A DNA stretch of 64,000 bases from an uncultured Propionibacterium sp. (GTDB lineage: Bacteria > Actinomycetota > Actinomycetes > Propionibacteriales > Propionibacteriaceae). A model generated the notes under the pieces. The model worked only from the letters and a program-made list of their open reading frames with translations. It made no database searches and was not told the origin of the DNA. The position numbers were made by a program, and so were the translations under genes. Location of the stretch: positions 124,001 to 188,000 of the forward strand of contig CALHWB010000053.1 in assembly GCA_938036835.1 (NCBI GenBank), read 5' to 3'. The first letter of the stretch is position 1; every line of letters starts with the position of its first letter. Below are positions 26,341 to 35,247 of this stretch, piece by piece.

Positions 26341-27816
26341 TCAAGATTCGCCGATCTCAAAGAAATCCTTGAGCTTGGCAATCCCTATTTCATCCAAGGG
26401 GTATTGTTCTGCTATTCGGCCGCCATCCATCCGGATGACCTCATCGCATGCTTCGGCGATGAACTCGTAATCGTGTGTGATGACGAACAGGAATCCGGCT
26501 TCTTCGCGCAGCCTGCGGAGAAGCCGCACCGTCTGCATCATATGGGCGTAGTCCAGCCCGCTGGTGGGCTCGTCCAATATTATGATCTTTTTGCCACTGA
26601 AGCAGGCCGAAGCGATGATGACCCGCTGCTTCTGCCCGCCCGACAGCGTCATGGGATGACGATTTTCCAAACCGGCAAGGTCCATTTCAGTCAGCAGGCT
26701 AGCCAGTTTTAGCGCCCCGGATTCGGTAGCCGAATCCCGCGATCCGAGGGTCACCTCAGTCGCCACACTATCGGCGAAAATTTGATGGTTCACTTCCTGC
26801 ATGACCAGATAGCTCAGCTTGAGTCGCCGGCGTTTACCAAGCTCATTGCCGTCAATCAAGCACTTCCCGGAAGCCTTCTTCAATGTTGCACACAATGCCG
26901 CAGCGAATGTCGATTTTCCCGCGCCATTGCGACCTATAACGGCATAGGCTCTCCCTGCCCCGAAGGAGGCATTCTCTATGCATAGGGCCCTCCGTTTGCC
27001 ATGGTAGCCTTCCAAATGAGCGACCGAGAGCACCGCCCTTTTGTCCCGGAGTGCAATCGGTCGGGTTGGCACATCGGTCAGTGACATGAAACGCAGGCCT
27101 GTTCGTTCCAGGTCGGCCTGCGTCATGGAGTCGAAGTCCTCTTGTGTGTACTGGGCGCGGATTTTACCGTCTTCCATATAGATGGCGCGGTCGAATATGC
27201 CGCGAAGATAGAACAGTCTATGTTCTGCGATGACGATCGTCTTGCCCTGCTGCTTGAGGAGACCCAGACTCCGGCGTAGCCTTTTCACGGTGGCCATGTC
27301 GAGATTCGCGGATGGCTCGTCGAGCACATACACTTCCGGCTGCATCGCATACACGCTCGCAAAGGCTACTATCTGCTTTTCCCCGCCCGATAACCCGAAT
27401 ATGCTTCTGTCCAGCAGGTCCTCGATCTGAAGGTCTTCGGCGGTTTGACGCAATCTCTCGGTTATCTGCCGACGAGGCATACCCAGATTTTCGCAGCCAA
27501 AGACGATTTCGCTTGTGGTGTTTACGGTGTAGAACTGCGTACGCGGGTTCTGGAAGACGGTTCCGACTCGCTCAGCGATTTTGTGCATGGGGAGATCCTG
27601 TACGGCCTGACCGTCGTGAAGGACCTGACCAGAAAGCTTCCCTTCATAGAAATTCGGGATCATGCCGTTCAGCAGTCTTGTTACGGTCGACTTCCCGCAC
27701 CCGCTCTTTCCGCACAACAGGACGCATTCGCCCTTAGAAATCGAGATGGATAGCTTCTCGAGAGCCGGCTGATCGGCCTCATTGTAGGTATAGGTGACAT
27801 CTTTGATTTCTATCAT
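26341..27816 (-). CDS. ECF transporter, fused double ATPase (A-A')
   Basis: 491 residues starting MIEIKDVTYTY; the start overlaps the T-component stop by four bases. It has two ABC ATPase domains: the first with GKSGCGKST, LSGGEKQ and LDEPSANLD, the second with GRNGAGKST, LSGGQKQR and LDEPTSGLD. Both sites are complete. It powers an energy-coupling-factor importer with the T and S subunits encoded just upstream. Fused A-A' subunits go with dedicated (group I) ECF systems. It is the last gene of the operon. Thiazoline-siderophore loci such as equibactin of Streptococcus equi also carry a cobalt-type/ECF set beside YbtPQ-like genes, which supports a role in uptake of the metallophore or its metal. 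Confidence 0.92.
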   Translation of the reverse strand: MIEIKDVTYTYNEADQPALEKLSISISKGECVLLCGKSGCGKSTVTRLLNGMIPNFYEGKLSGQVLHDGQAVQDLPMHKIAERVGTVFQNPRTQFYTVNTTSEIVFGCENLGMPRRQITERLRQTAEDLQIEDLLDRSIFGLSGGEKQIVAFASVYAMQPEVYVLDEPSANLDMATVKRLRRSLGLLKQQGKTIVIAEHRLFYLRGIFDRAIYMEDGKIRAQYTQEDFDSMTQADLERTGLRFMSLTDVPTRPIALRDKRAVLSVAHLEGYHGKRRALCIENASFGAGRAYAVIGRNGAGKSTFAAALCATLKKASGKCLIDGNELGKRRRLKLSYLVMQEVNHQIFADSVATEVTLGSRDSATESGALKLASLLTEMDLAGLENRHPMTLSGGQKQRVIIASACFSGKKIIILDEPTSGLDYAHMMQTVRLLRRLREEAGFLFVITHDYEFIAEACDEVIRMDGGRIAEQYPLDEIGIAKLKDFFEIGES

Positions 27817-28493
27817 ATTGCGCAACATGCCTTGAGAACGATGAGCAGTGCACCATAGACCACAAGAACGACCATCGCCAGGTAGTCCGCCAGTCCAAAG
27901 CCGACTTCCACATATGAGGTGTGTTCCCCCGGCGCATCGAGTCCACGGCAAAGAGCCGCCGCGGAGAGTTCTTCGCCGACGTTCACCGCGGAGAAGATCA
28001 ACGGCACCATGATGTGCTCCACCGAAAAACAGATTCCGCGCATCCGCATGGCTGCGCGGATCGATTCCCATTCTTCACGAATCGTCGGAAAGTACCTGAA
28101 CATAACGGACAGCGGGATTATAACTGACTGCGAGACATGCATCTTGCGCATGACCGCGACGAACGCACTGACCTGCGTCGTCGTAAGGATCCATCTCCCC
28201 AGGATCCAGCATGGCATGAATTTGCGCAAGGTTAACGCGACAAAGGAGACAAGGGCAAAAGCCATATCCGACAGGCGCGGGGTCAGCATCTTGTCGACCA
28301 GGAGCATTACCACGAATACCGCGAGGTACTTCGCCGCGCTTGCAATCCTTCGCGAGGCAATAATGATGGCCTCACAATACAGGAATAGCATCAGTTCCAG
28401 CACGAACGAATGGCTTGCCAGGAGCAGCAGATTCACTACCAGTAGGGCAATCAGCTTCGTTCTCGGGTCGAATCTGACCGCTTTGTGTCCCAC
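27813..28493 (-). CDS. ECF transporter T component (EcfT/CbiQ-like)
   Basis: 226 residues with several hydrophobic spans (KLIALLVVNLLLLASHSFVLELMLFLYC at the start) and the cytoplasmic coupling helices that bind the ATPase: the Ala-Arg-Gly-type motifs are represented by AAMRMRGICF and by AALCRGLDAPG. It is the membrane scaffold of the ECF importer. The start is a GTG overlapping the S-component stop by one base (TAGTG), and the end overlaps the ATPase gene, so the three subunits are tightly translationally linked. Confidence 0.88.
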   Translation of the reverse strand: MGHKAVRFDPRTKLIALLVVNLLLLASHSFVLELMLFLYCEAIIIASRRIASAAKYLAVFVVMLLVDKMLTPRLSDMAFALVSFVALTLRKFMPCWILGRWILTTTQVSAFVAVMRKMHVSQSVIIPLSVMFRYFPTIREEWESIRAAMRMRGICFSVEHIMVPLIFSAVNVGEELSAAALCRGLDAPGEHTSYVEVGFGLADYLAMVVLVVYGALLIVLKACCAI

Positions 28494-29098
28494 TAGACGA
28501 TGCCGGCTCTTTGGAAATGCTTCTTGAACAGCTTACCGCTGACGAGCACGCCTATGAGGCCGGCTATAACGGTGCCCACGATCATTATCAGCAAAACCCA
28601 CATCGGGGTAAGAGCCCTCAAGGTATCCACAAACTCTTGGCTCATTCCCCTCGCTAGCGTATCCGCGAAATAGTAGTCCCGCATGATCCATATGGGGAGA
28701 AAGCCACCGATGAGATTCAGATCGAAGAACAGATAGCTTATGGCGTTCCGAGTGTTATTTCGAAAATTGCCGCTTCCGGCAATTAGCTCGGCAACGAGCC
28801 CGAAAATCACGCCAAAGACGATGACGATCCAGATGTTGCCCATGAGGATCAGGAATAGACATGGCAGAACTGCCGCAATGAAGATCGGCCCGTGCATGGG
28901 GGCCTTTGCCAAGAGCATCAAGTAGACCGGTGCAGCGAAGAATGCGATGATGCTGGTCATGGCAAGATACAGCGGTGGAACGGGCATACAAATCGTCCCG
29001 ATAACCGCAAAGACAACGAAGTACAGGGCGATGAACACACCGGCCAGTACGAGCCTTCTTGATTTCTTGACATCCATTTTGGAAGCCTGTTCTTTCAT
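28493..29098 (-). CDS. ECF transporter S component (Trep_Strep-type)
   Basis: 201 residues, a small integral membrane protein with about six spans: SRRLVLAGVFIALYFVVFAVIG, the loop MPVPPLYLAMTSIIAFFAAPVYLMLLAKAP, then WIVIVFGVIFGLVAELIAG. The profile matches substrate-binding S proteins, most like the Trep_Strep group found with CbiO/CbiQ partners. The ligand is unknown. Its place in an iron-boxed biosynthetic operon suggests the finished metallophore, a metal complex or a precursor. Separated by 9 bases from the ABC gene upstream. The S-component call is firm, the exact subgroup less so. Confidence 0.82.
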   Translation of the reverse strand: MKEQASKMDVKKSRRLVLAGVFIALYFVVFAVIGTICMPVPPLYLAMTSIIAFFAAPVYLMLLAKAPMHGPIFIAAVLPCLFLILMGNIWIVIVFGVIFGLVAELIAGSGNFRNNTRNAISYLFFDLNLIGGFLPIWIMRDYYFADTLARGMSQEFVDTLRALTPMWVLLIMIVGTVIAGLIGVLVSGKLFKKHFQRAGIV

Positions 29099-29107
29099 TA
29101 CTCTCTC

Positions 29108-30865
29108 CTAGTAGTCTACGACTTGGTTTGCGACCCATCTCTGGCTCTTCGCCTGAATGGCGAAGAGCCTTGCATAAAGACCATCTCTGCTCATGAGCTC
29201 GTTGTGCGTACCGACATCGTCCACTCCGCCAGAGTTGAGCACGATGATCTTATCTGACCTTGTTATCGCGCCCAGCTCGTGCGCGACAACAAGAACCGTT
29301 TTCCCAGCGATCAGGCGTGAGATCGCCTTGTGAAGTTCGCATTCGTTTTTTGGATCAAGGGCGGCCGTGGCCTCATCCAGTAAGATGATCGGCGCGTCTT
29401 TCAGAATTGCCCGGGCAATGGAGATTCTCTGTCGTTCGCCTCCGGAAAGCGTGCTGCCGTTCTCCCCCAAGCAAGTCTGATACCCATCGGGGAGCGCTCC
29501 GATGAACTCATCGCAGTTCGCTGCACGAGCCGCCGCCATGACCTGTTCGTCTGTGGCGCGGGCATTTCCTATACGGATGTTATTCATGACCGAATCGTTA
29601 AACAGGATGACGTTTTGGAATACAAACGACATATAATTCATCAGGTGTTCGGGGTCAAGCGTCTTCACATCAACGCCACCGATTCTCACCGCACCCTTGT
29701 CGACATCCCAGAATCGGGCGATCATGCGTAGTAAGGTGCTCTTCCCGCTTCCGGAGGGGCCCACCAGCGCGGTCACCTTCCGCTCGGGGATCTCCACACT
29801 GATATCCCGCAGAGCCATCTTCCCGCCGTAGGAAAACCAGACATGATCGAATTCGATCCCGAAGTGATCGATTGCGGTCTTGCCCCCACTCATGAAGGGT
29901 ATTGAGAATAGAGCCCTGATGCGTTCGGTTGAGGTTACGGTGTGAAATAGCATGGGTAGCAGCGTAAGAATCGACAGGATCGGCCCGTATACGCGGCAAA
30001 CCACCACTAATGATAGCAGGAGCGGAAAGAGGTCCATGCTTCCACCAACAAATAGCCGGACTGCGACGAAGACGGTCAATCCGATTCCCGCTTGGAGCAC
30101 GAATTGTGCAACGGAGATGACGACGCCTGTCTTCAGCTCCATTCCAATCGAAGCTTTCCTGAGCTCGGTCAACGCAGTCTCAAGCTCTGTGGATTTCTCC
30201 CCGTCGAGAGCGCATTCTTTGATCACTCGAATTCCTTCGAGATATTCCTGAATCTTATTGGAAGCCGCTACCTTGGCGTTTGCCTGACGGTTGCTGACCT
30301 TTTTCTGTGCTTTTCGGGTTCCAAAGATGATGAGCAGTGAGATCGGCAACGTGCAGAAGATGGTCAGGGCCATGCGCCAATCGAAAAATGCAATACCGAG
30401 ACTGACGATAGCCGTCGATATGCAGTTGGCAAGAAGCGGGGGCACGATATGGCTCAAGGCGTGTTCGATGTTAGCACAGTCGCCCATGAGGTTTGACGTG
30501 AGCTCGGCGAGACTCTTGCTGTCGAACACGCTCATCGGGAAGTGCCGAATAGTTTCAGCTATCCGGACGCGACTGTCTTCCGCCGCCATATAGCAACTCA
30601 AATAGGTCTTACGATAATCGTTTTTGGAACAGAAATAGGAAATGATCGCTATCGCGAGACCGACGAAAAATAGTATCCACAGGCGGGGCCAGGAGGCCTC
30701 CGCTCCGGTTAGGGGCTTCAATACCTCTTGAAAGGCGAGGACGACGATCAGCACGGATAGCAGCGTCACGATATTTGTGAGCGTACACGCAACGATACCC
30801 TTTCTTAGGCCCAGCGTAGCCTCATCCGATATTTCGAATGCATTCTGTAGTCTCTTCATGATCAT
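29108..30865 (-). CDS. ABC half-transporter, YbtP/IrtB-like (TM domain + ATPase)
   Basis: About 585 residues from MIMKRLQNAF behind AGGAGGGGAG. An exporter-fold membrane domain of six spans (about 25-300) precedes the ATPase with GPSGSGKST (369-377), TLSGGERQRISIARAI, LDEATAALD and H-loop VVAHELG. The start overlaps the upstream ABC gene by four bases, so the two should form a heterodimer. Pairs of this kind (YbtP/YbtQ, IrtA/IrtB) import ferric siderophores or strip the metal, despite having an exporter fold; other homologues export. There is no siderophore-interacting (SIP) reductase domain. Direction is therefore inferred from neighbourhood. Confidence 0.88.
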   Translation of the reverse strand: MIMKRLQNAFEISDEATLGLRKGIVACTLTNIVTLLSVLIVVLAFQEVLKPLTGAEASWPRLWILFFVGLAIAIISYFCSKNDYRKTYLSCYMAAEDSRVRIAETIRHFPMSVFDSKSLAELTSNLMGDCANIEHALSHIVPPLLANCISTAIVSLGIAFFDWRMALTIFCTLPISLLIIFGTRKAQKKVSNRQANAKVAASNKIQEYLEGIRVIKECALDGEKSTELETALTELRKASIGMELKTGVVISVAQFVLQAGIGLTVFVAVRLFVGGSMDLFPLLLSLVVVCRVYGPILSILTLLPMLFHTVTSTERIRALFSIPFMSGGKTAIDHFGIEFDHVWFSYGGKMALRDISVEIPERKVTALVGPSGSGKSTLLRMIARFWDVDKGAVRIGGVDVKTLDPEHLMNYMSFVFQNVILFNDSVMNNIRIGNARATDEQVMAAARAANCDEFIGALPDGYQTCLGENGSTLSGGERQRISIARAILKDAPIILLDEATAALDPKNECELHKAISRLIAGKTVLVVAHELGAITRSDKIIVLNSGGVDDVGTHNELMSRDGLYARLFAIQAKSQRWVANQVVDY

Positions 30866-32742
30866 GCTGTCTCCCCTCCTCTCAGTTTCCAAGCCGTCGA
30901 GTGGGTATAGCACTCCCATAGGTTGCTGAACTGGCCCTTGGCGGTTATAAGTTGTTCGAAGGTGCCTCGCTCGACGATCGAACCCCGTTCCACGACGAGG
31001 ATGCTGTCTGCATTCCGGATGGTCGAGAGGCGATGCGCGATCATTATAACCGTTTTGTCTCTCATCAACTCGTCGAGAGCCTTCTGGATGAGATACTCGT
31101 TCTCCGCGTCGGAGAAGGCAGTTGCCTCGTCCAGCACCAGTACGGGCGAGTTCTTCACAATCGCCCTAGCGATAGCCAGACGTTGGGCCTCTCCGCCGGA
31201 TAGTTGCGCTCCGCTGCTTCCGTATACCGTGTCATAGCCGGCCGGTAGCTCGCAGATGAACTCATGGCACTGTGCGGCCTTGGCCGCTGTCACGACGTCA
31301 TCGCGCGATGCTCCTTTTCTTCCCATGCGAATGTTCTCGAAAATGGTCTCCCCAAATAGAAACGTATCCTGAAAGACGAAGCTTACCGTCTCCATCAGAT
31401 CATCGACGTCCATATCGCGGATATCGACTCCACCGATAGTTATGGCGCCTTCATCGACATCGTAGAAGCGAGGGATCAGACTGGCGATAGTAGTCTTACC
31501 GCCACCGGAAACACCGACGATGGCTGTCGTCTGCTTTTCCGGAACCGTGAAGGTAATATGCGAAAGTGCCCTCTGCGTCGACGACTCATCGTAGGAGAAG
31601 CTTACGTTATCGAAAGATAGAGCAAATCCCTCCGGGCGCGCATGTCTTCCGTTTTCCGTCATCGTCGTTTCGCCCAGAACGGAATCCATACGCTCCACCG
31701 CACCAAGAAACTGCTGCGTATTTGCCATGGCATATATGACTTTCATCAAGATGCCGCCGATGACGGGAACGAATATTAAATAGAAGATGAACGACGACAC
31801 AAAGCCCCGGTAATCGGCAGCGCGCCGGCCCATCAGTATCCCCGCCGGGATCAAAATCAGATACATCGAAGAGAAAGCGGTGGTCAATGTAGCGGTCATG
31901 TTCTCCTGGCTCAGAGAATATGTTGTGACCGCCTTCGTATACCGGCCAATTGAACTTCTCAGACGATTGAACGAATCCGCCGTCTGCTGGAACGCCTTTA
32001 TGACGCCCATCCCACGAACATACTCTGTGGACGCGTTGCTCATGTCTCCGAGCGCGGACTGATAGTCCGTTATCATTTGTCCGGTCTGTTTGCCGGCGGA
32101 GGTCGCACCGTAAAGCACAAAGGCAACGACGATACCCAACAGCGAAACGAGACCGAAGCGCCAGTCCACGGCTAGAACCGTCACGATCATCAGTATCGGG
32201 GCGGTGAACGCTGAGACCATATTGGTCAGATCGTGGGCGATGAATCCTTCGAGGCTCTCGATGCTGTCATCCATGACTTCTCGCAGCTTTCCCGTGCCCG
32301 TTTTTAAGATGAATCCCAACGGCACTCTTGCGAGATGTCTCAGAAAGTCCATCTTCAGTTGGTACAGTGTGCCATATGCCGCGATATGCGAGAATGCGAC
32401 AGAAAGCATATAGAGTATGATACTCATGAACACCCCGGCAAGGGCTAGAGTGGCATACATGTGTACCGTTCGCGTGCCCAGATTAGCGATTGTCGGATAA
32501 ACATAGACAATCTCTTTGATCACCAGGTAGATGGCAGCATAGGGAATGAACGACGCGATGGTCGAGAGGATGGCGAGGCTGATGGCGGCCGCCATTAACC
32601 TCTTCTTCGTCATCGCTATCTCAAGTAAACGGGAGATCCCAGACTTCTGCCTTGGTCCGCGTCCCTTTTTTTCGAGCGACGTAGCCGTCTTCCCGTCGCA
32701 AAGCCTTTCCATGTCGTGAAAACCACCCTGGCTCACACGCAT
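30862..32742 (-). CDS. ABC half-transporter, YbtQ/IrtA-like (TM domain + ATPase)
   Basis: About 626 residues from the ATG at 32742 (TGATG overlap with the carrier-protein stop; a GTG one codon earlier is possible). A 45-residue hydrophilic lead precedes six membrane spans (LMAAAISLAILSTIASFIPYA onward) and an ATPase with GVSGGGKTTI, QLSGGEAQRLAIARAI, LDEATAFSDAEN and IAHRLS. The D-loop reads FSD in place of the usual SALD, different from its partner's AALD. It lacks an IrtA-type SIP domain. With the overlapping downstream gene it forms one heterodimer, presumed to handle the metallophore. Confidence 0.87.
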   Translation of the reverse strand: MRVSQGGFHDMERLCDGKTATSLEKKGRGPRQKSGISRLLEIAMTKKRLMAAAISLAILSTIASFIPYAAIYLVIKEIVYVYPTIANLGTRTVHMYATLALAGVFMSIILYMLSVAFSHIAAYGTLYQLKMDFLRHLARVPLGFILKTGTGKLREVMDDSIESLEGFIAHDLTNMVSAFTAPILMIVTVLAVDWRFGLVSLLGIVVAFVLYGATSAGKQTGQMITDYQSALGDMSNASTEYVRGMGVIKAFQQTADSFNRLRSSIGRYTKAVTTYSLSQENMTATLTTAFSSMYLILIPAGILMGRRAADYRGFVSSFIFYLIFVPVIGGILMKVIYAMANTQQFLGAVERMDSVLGETTMTENGRHARPEGFALSFDNVSFSYDESSTQRALSHITFTVPEKQTTAIVGVSGGGKTTIASLIPRFYDVDEGAITIGGVDIRDMDVDDLMETVSFVFQDTFLFGETIFENIRMGRKGASRDDVVTAAKAAQCHEFICELPAGYDTVYGSSGAQLSGGEAQRLAIARAIVKNSPVLVLDEATAFSDAENEYLIQKALDELMRDKTVIMIAHRLSTIRNADSILVVERGSIVERGTFEQLITAKGQFSNLWECYTHSTAWKLRGGETA

Positions 32743-32981
32743 CACCGAGCCTGTCGCCTGGCTATCATGTGAACTATGTTGCCGGGCGTCTCGAAATCTT
32801 CAAGGCTCAAGTCCTCCAGATCGATGGATATCGAGAATACCTTTTCCAGCTCCATTATCAGGGTAACTACTTCAAAGGAATCCATGTTTCCCGAAGCAAT
32901 GAGAGAGGTTTCGGCGTTCAATTCGACGTCCGCCAAGTCGTCTACGATCTCTCTAAGTAGCCGAATGATTTCCTCAAGCAT
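32742..32981 (-). CDS. Free-standing carrier protein (PCP/ACP), 79 aa
   Basis: A discrete four-helix carrier protein. The phosphopantetheine serine is Ser35 in SGNMDSFEVVTLIM, a less common variant of GxDS. It overlaps the PP-loop gene by eight bases and the ABC gene by one. The aminoacyl-tRNA-synthetase-like ligase lies two genes upstream, and such ligases normally load a small carrier encoded next to them, so this is the best candidate partner: amino acid ligase, PP-loop enzyme, carrier. It would be activated by the PPTase at 47483. Confidence 0.85.
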   Translation of the reverse strand: MLEEIIRLLREIVDDLADVELNAETSLIASGNMDSFEVVTLIMELEKVFSISIDLEDLSLEDFETPGNIVHMIARRQAR

Positions 32982-34035
32982 CCTTACGTTCTCCTTCTAG
33001 AGCATCCATGGATAATCCTAGCTTCTCCAGGGACTCCTCGATCGCCTCGCCCGATATCGGGCTCTCGCAGATATCCAACGCTCGTTGCCGGGTCATCTCT
33101 CCATCCCGTACGAGTTCGGAAAGCTCAACCTCATGCTGCGCGTATCCAAAATCCTTCTCAGCCAAGTACTGAGAGACATGGTTGAACAAGCAATTTGAAG
33201 AATTGGTGGGCCAACTCCTCGAAGAGCGCTTGAATCCCAACTCTTTTGTCAACAGCTCGACGATCTCGCGTTCGTCCCATTTTACGTATTTGAACGGCGA
33301 AATCTGCGCGATCTCTGGATAACGCTTGTGGAAGAAGGCGGTTTGGTTGGCAACCAACTCGGTCAACTCGCGGTACTGGGGGTATTCCGAAAGCAAATCG
33401 ATGGCATTCTTGTCGGAAACATCGTAGATCCAGAACAGTTCACTGTTCCTGATGTACTGCTGTCCCTTCGTGTAACCACCGAGGATCAGTTTAACGTCGA
33501 ACCTCTGCGCGATTTCATGAATCTTCCAGTCAAGGAGCGCATGGCATAGACGACAGTAATAGATCCTTCTTTTGGATTTCAAGAACAACTTGAACAAATC
33601 TTGGATATCCGAAACCTTGAAGATCACGCTATCTATGCCCAAGGCATCGGTGGCATTCGCCAGGTTCTCGGGCATCTCGGGCAAGGAAAAGCCGCTATCG
33701 ATCATGACGGCCAGCGGTCGTAGCCCTAAGATCTTTTTCGCTATGTAGAGAGTCATGAGGCTGTCTTTGCCACCGGAAACACTGCATACGCAATCGTAGG
33801 GACCATCGTTCCGGAAGCGGTTCACCTTTTTCTTCAAAAGATTCAGTTTCTGCTCTCCATCAGTCTTTCCGAAACTGCCGTGTTGCCGCGCTAGGGCGTC
33901 CCGGCGCCTACAGATGTCGCATACGCCTTCATCGTCGAACACAACGTGATCAGGCGCCTCTGGCATGATACAACAGCTACAATGCTCTCTCCTGGGCCGC
34001 TCGATCGTCTTTTCCTTGTCGTTCACGTCAACCAT
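32974..34035 (-). CDS. PP-loop enzyme, N-acetyl-sugar amidotransferase / AANH superfamily
   Basis: 353 residues. The N-terminus has a zinc-ribbon-like CxxC pair (Cys19/Cys22 and Cys39/Cys42) with the family phrase CIMPEAPDHVVFDDEGVCDIC, then the ATP pyrophosphatase loop SGGKDS at 87-92, and a further CxxC (Cys161/Cys164). Relatives such as WbpG/PseA/LegX use ATP to adenylate an amide or acid and replace oxygen with nitrogen or sulfur. No glutamine amidotransferase partner (HisH-like) is present, so ammonia from glutamine is not an obvious donor. A related AANH enzyme has been implicated in thioamide formation on carrier-bound intermediates in closthioamide biosynthesis. A thioamide, amidine or amide made on the carrier is therefore the working idea. 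The start lies close to an AGAGG and is slightly uncertain. Confidence 0.8.
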   Translation of the reverse strand: MVDVNDKEKTIERPRREHCSCCIMPEAPDHVVFDDEGVCDICRRRDALARQHGSFGKTDGEQKLNLLKKKVNRFRNDGPYDCVCSVSGGKDSLMTLYIAKKILGLRPLAVMIDSGFSLPEMPENLANATDALGIDSVIFKVSDIQDLFKLFLKSKRRIYYCRLCHALLDWKIHEIAQRFDVKLILGGYTKGQQYIRNSELFWIYDVSDKNAIDLLSEYPQYRELTELVANQTAFFHKRYPEIAQISPFKYVKWDEREIVELLTKELGFKRSSRSWPTNSSNCLFNHVSQYLAEKDFGYAQHEVELSELVRDGEMTRQRALDICESPISGEAIEESLEKLGLSMDALEGERKDA

Positions 34036-34047
34036 CCTCTAGAACGA

Positions 34048-35229
34048 TTACAGTTCGACATAGCGGGAGATCTCCGCACGGGTTCGCTCGTCCCAGGCTA
34101 TCGGATCGGCGCCCTTTTGCGAGAGCAGCGCGAAAGCCAAACGTTCGATGCCGAATGCCAGACAAGACGTGTAGCAGTAATCCTGCGATTCGTTGCGAAT
34201 GTTATACGGTTTGGAGAAGTGCGTCCGATGGAAATTCATCGAGCCGCATGCGGTATATGAATCATGCGCCGGAATCTTCCATTTGAATTCGCGTTTCGAA
34301 TCGCCGAGTATCTGAAAGAACCGTAGTTTTTTGTAGTTTGACGCGAAGAACGAGTCGTTGGCGGTGTCGAGTCTCGCGTTTACCCGGAAGACTTCCTGCC
34401 AGAAGTCCCATAGGCCTTTCGCTACCTGCATGCGATCCTCGCACTGCCCAGGAGTTCCCACGAAGACGTATTCCTTCATATGGAACTCGTTCAGCCGCGT
34501 CAGTTCAAAGATGTTGCTGCCTTCATCGCGGAAGCAGGTTCCAGAAACGAGAAACTCAATCGGGCGGGCACCGGTAACCGCCTCGTTCTCCAGCATTTCA
34601 TAGACCGGTACGCAAGCGGCATGCCGAAGGACGTTCTCGGGAGTGCGCATCTCCGCGAGCACAGATCCGTCACCGATGCCGCTCTTTGAAAAACGATCCA
34701 GAATCTTGATGTCCTTTTTCATGGAGGTTTGAAACATCATGTAGTGGGGGAAGTTCTCGAAATAACCGCCCTTCCCATACTGATCGATCGCGTGAAGCAC
34801 CGGGAAACTATACTCTTGCACCTCGCCGAACGTGGCCCGGGCATAGTCGTCGATCTTCCTATCAAAATACTGGAAAACCTTCAGGAAGAGTCTGCTGTAC
34901 GCATAGGTTCCCTTTGCTGTCTGGCGTATGTCACCGTTTTCGAGCAACTGCTCGAAAACCGAGACGCTGTTCGCCATGGGCTCACCGGAATGATCCTCCA
35001 GCGTCTTGATGGGAACCTCCTTGTCGCCCAGACTCCCATCTTCTATCATATTGTAAAGGATCGCGATCTGTTCCTGCACTTCCTTTTGATCGCGTTCTCG
35101 GCATTCGACCAGGATGCCTTGCTCGTCCTTGGCGACGCGGTAGATTTTTGGCGAGACGTAGGGCAGCATCTCATAGAAGAGCTTCCGGTCAGATGGGATC
35201 CTCTCCCTATCGTAATAGAACGTCATCAT
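34048..35229 (-). CDS. Amino acid:[carrier protein] ligase (seryl-tRNA-synthetase-like)
   Basis: 393 residues, start behind GGGAGG. It has a class II aminoacyl-tRNA synthetase core: motif 2 GTCFRDEGSNIFELTRLNEFHMKEYVFVG region (231-258) and motif 3 SCLAFGIERLAFALL (355-369). Candidate Zn ligands in the amino acid site are Cys206, Glu248 and Cys328, the Cys/Glu/Cys arrangement described for Bradyrhizobium amino acid:carrier protein ligases. No tRNA-binding coiled coil is seen; the N-terminal 140 residues are of other type. It should activate a small amino acid (Gly or Ala in known cases) and load it on a carrier phosphopantetheine. The ligands are assigned by hand alignment. Confidence 0.85.
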   Translation of the reverse strand: MMTFYYDRERIPSDRKLFYEMLPYVSPKIYRVAKDEQGILVECRERDQKEVQEQIAILYNMIEDGSLGDKEVPIKTLEDHSGEPMANSVSVFEQLLENGDIRQTAKGTYAYSRLFLKVFQYFDRKIDDYARATFGEVQEYSFPVLHAIDQYGKGGYFENFPHYMMFQTSMKKDIKILDRFSKSGIGDGSVLAEMRTPENVLRHAACVPVYEMLENEAVTGARPIEFLVSGTCFRDEGSNIFELTRLNEFHMKEYVFVGTPGQCEDRMQVAKGLWDFWQEVFRVNARLDTANDSFFASNYKKLRFFQILGDSKREFKWKIPAHDSYTACGSMNFHRTHFSKPYNIRNESQDYCYTSCLAFGIERLAFALLSQKGADPIAWDERTRAEISRYVEL

Positions 35230-35247
35230 CTGTAAACGACCTCCCGA

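Noticed and set aside
28493..29098. S component as a cobalt or vitamin transporter subunit
   Set aside because: The ATPase/T pair resembles CbiO/CbiQ, but there is no CbiM/CbiN, no cobalamin riboswitch upstream, and the genes are embedded in the biosynthetic operon.
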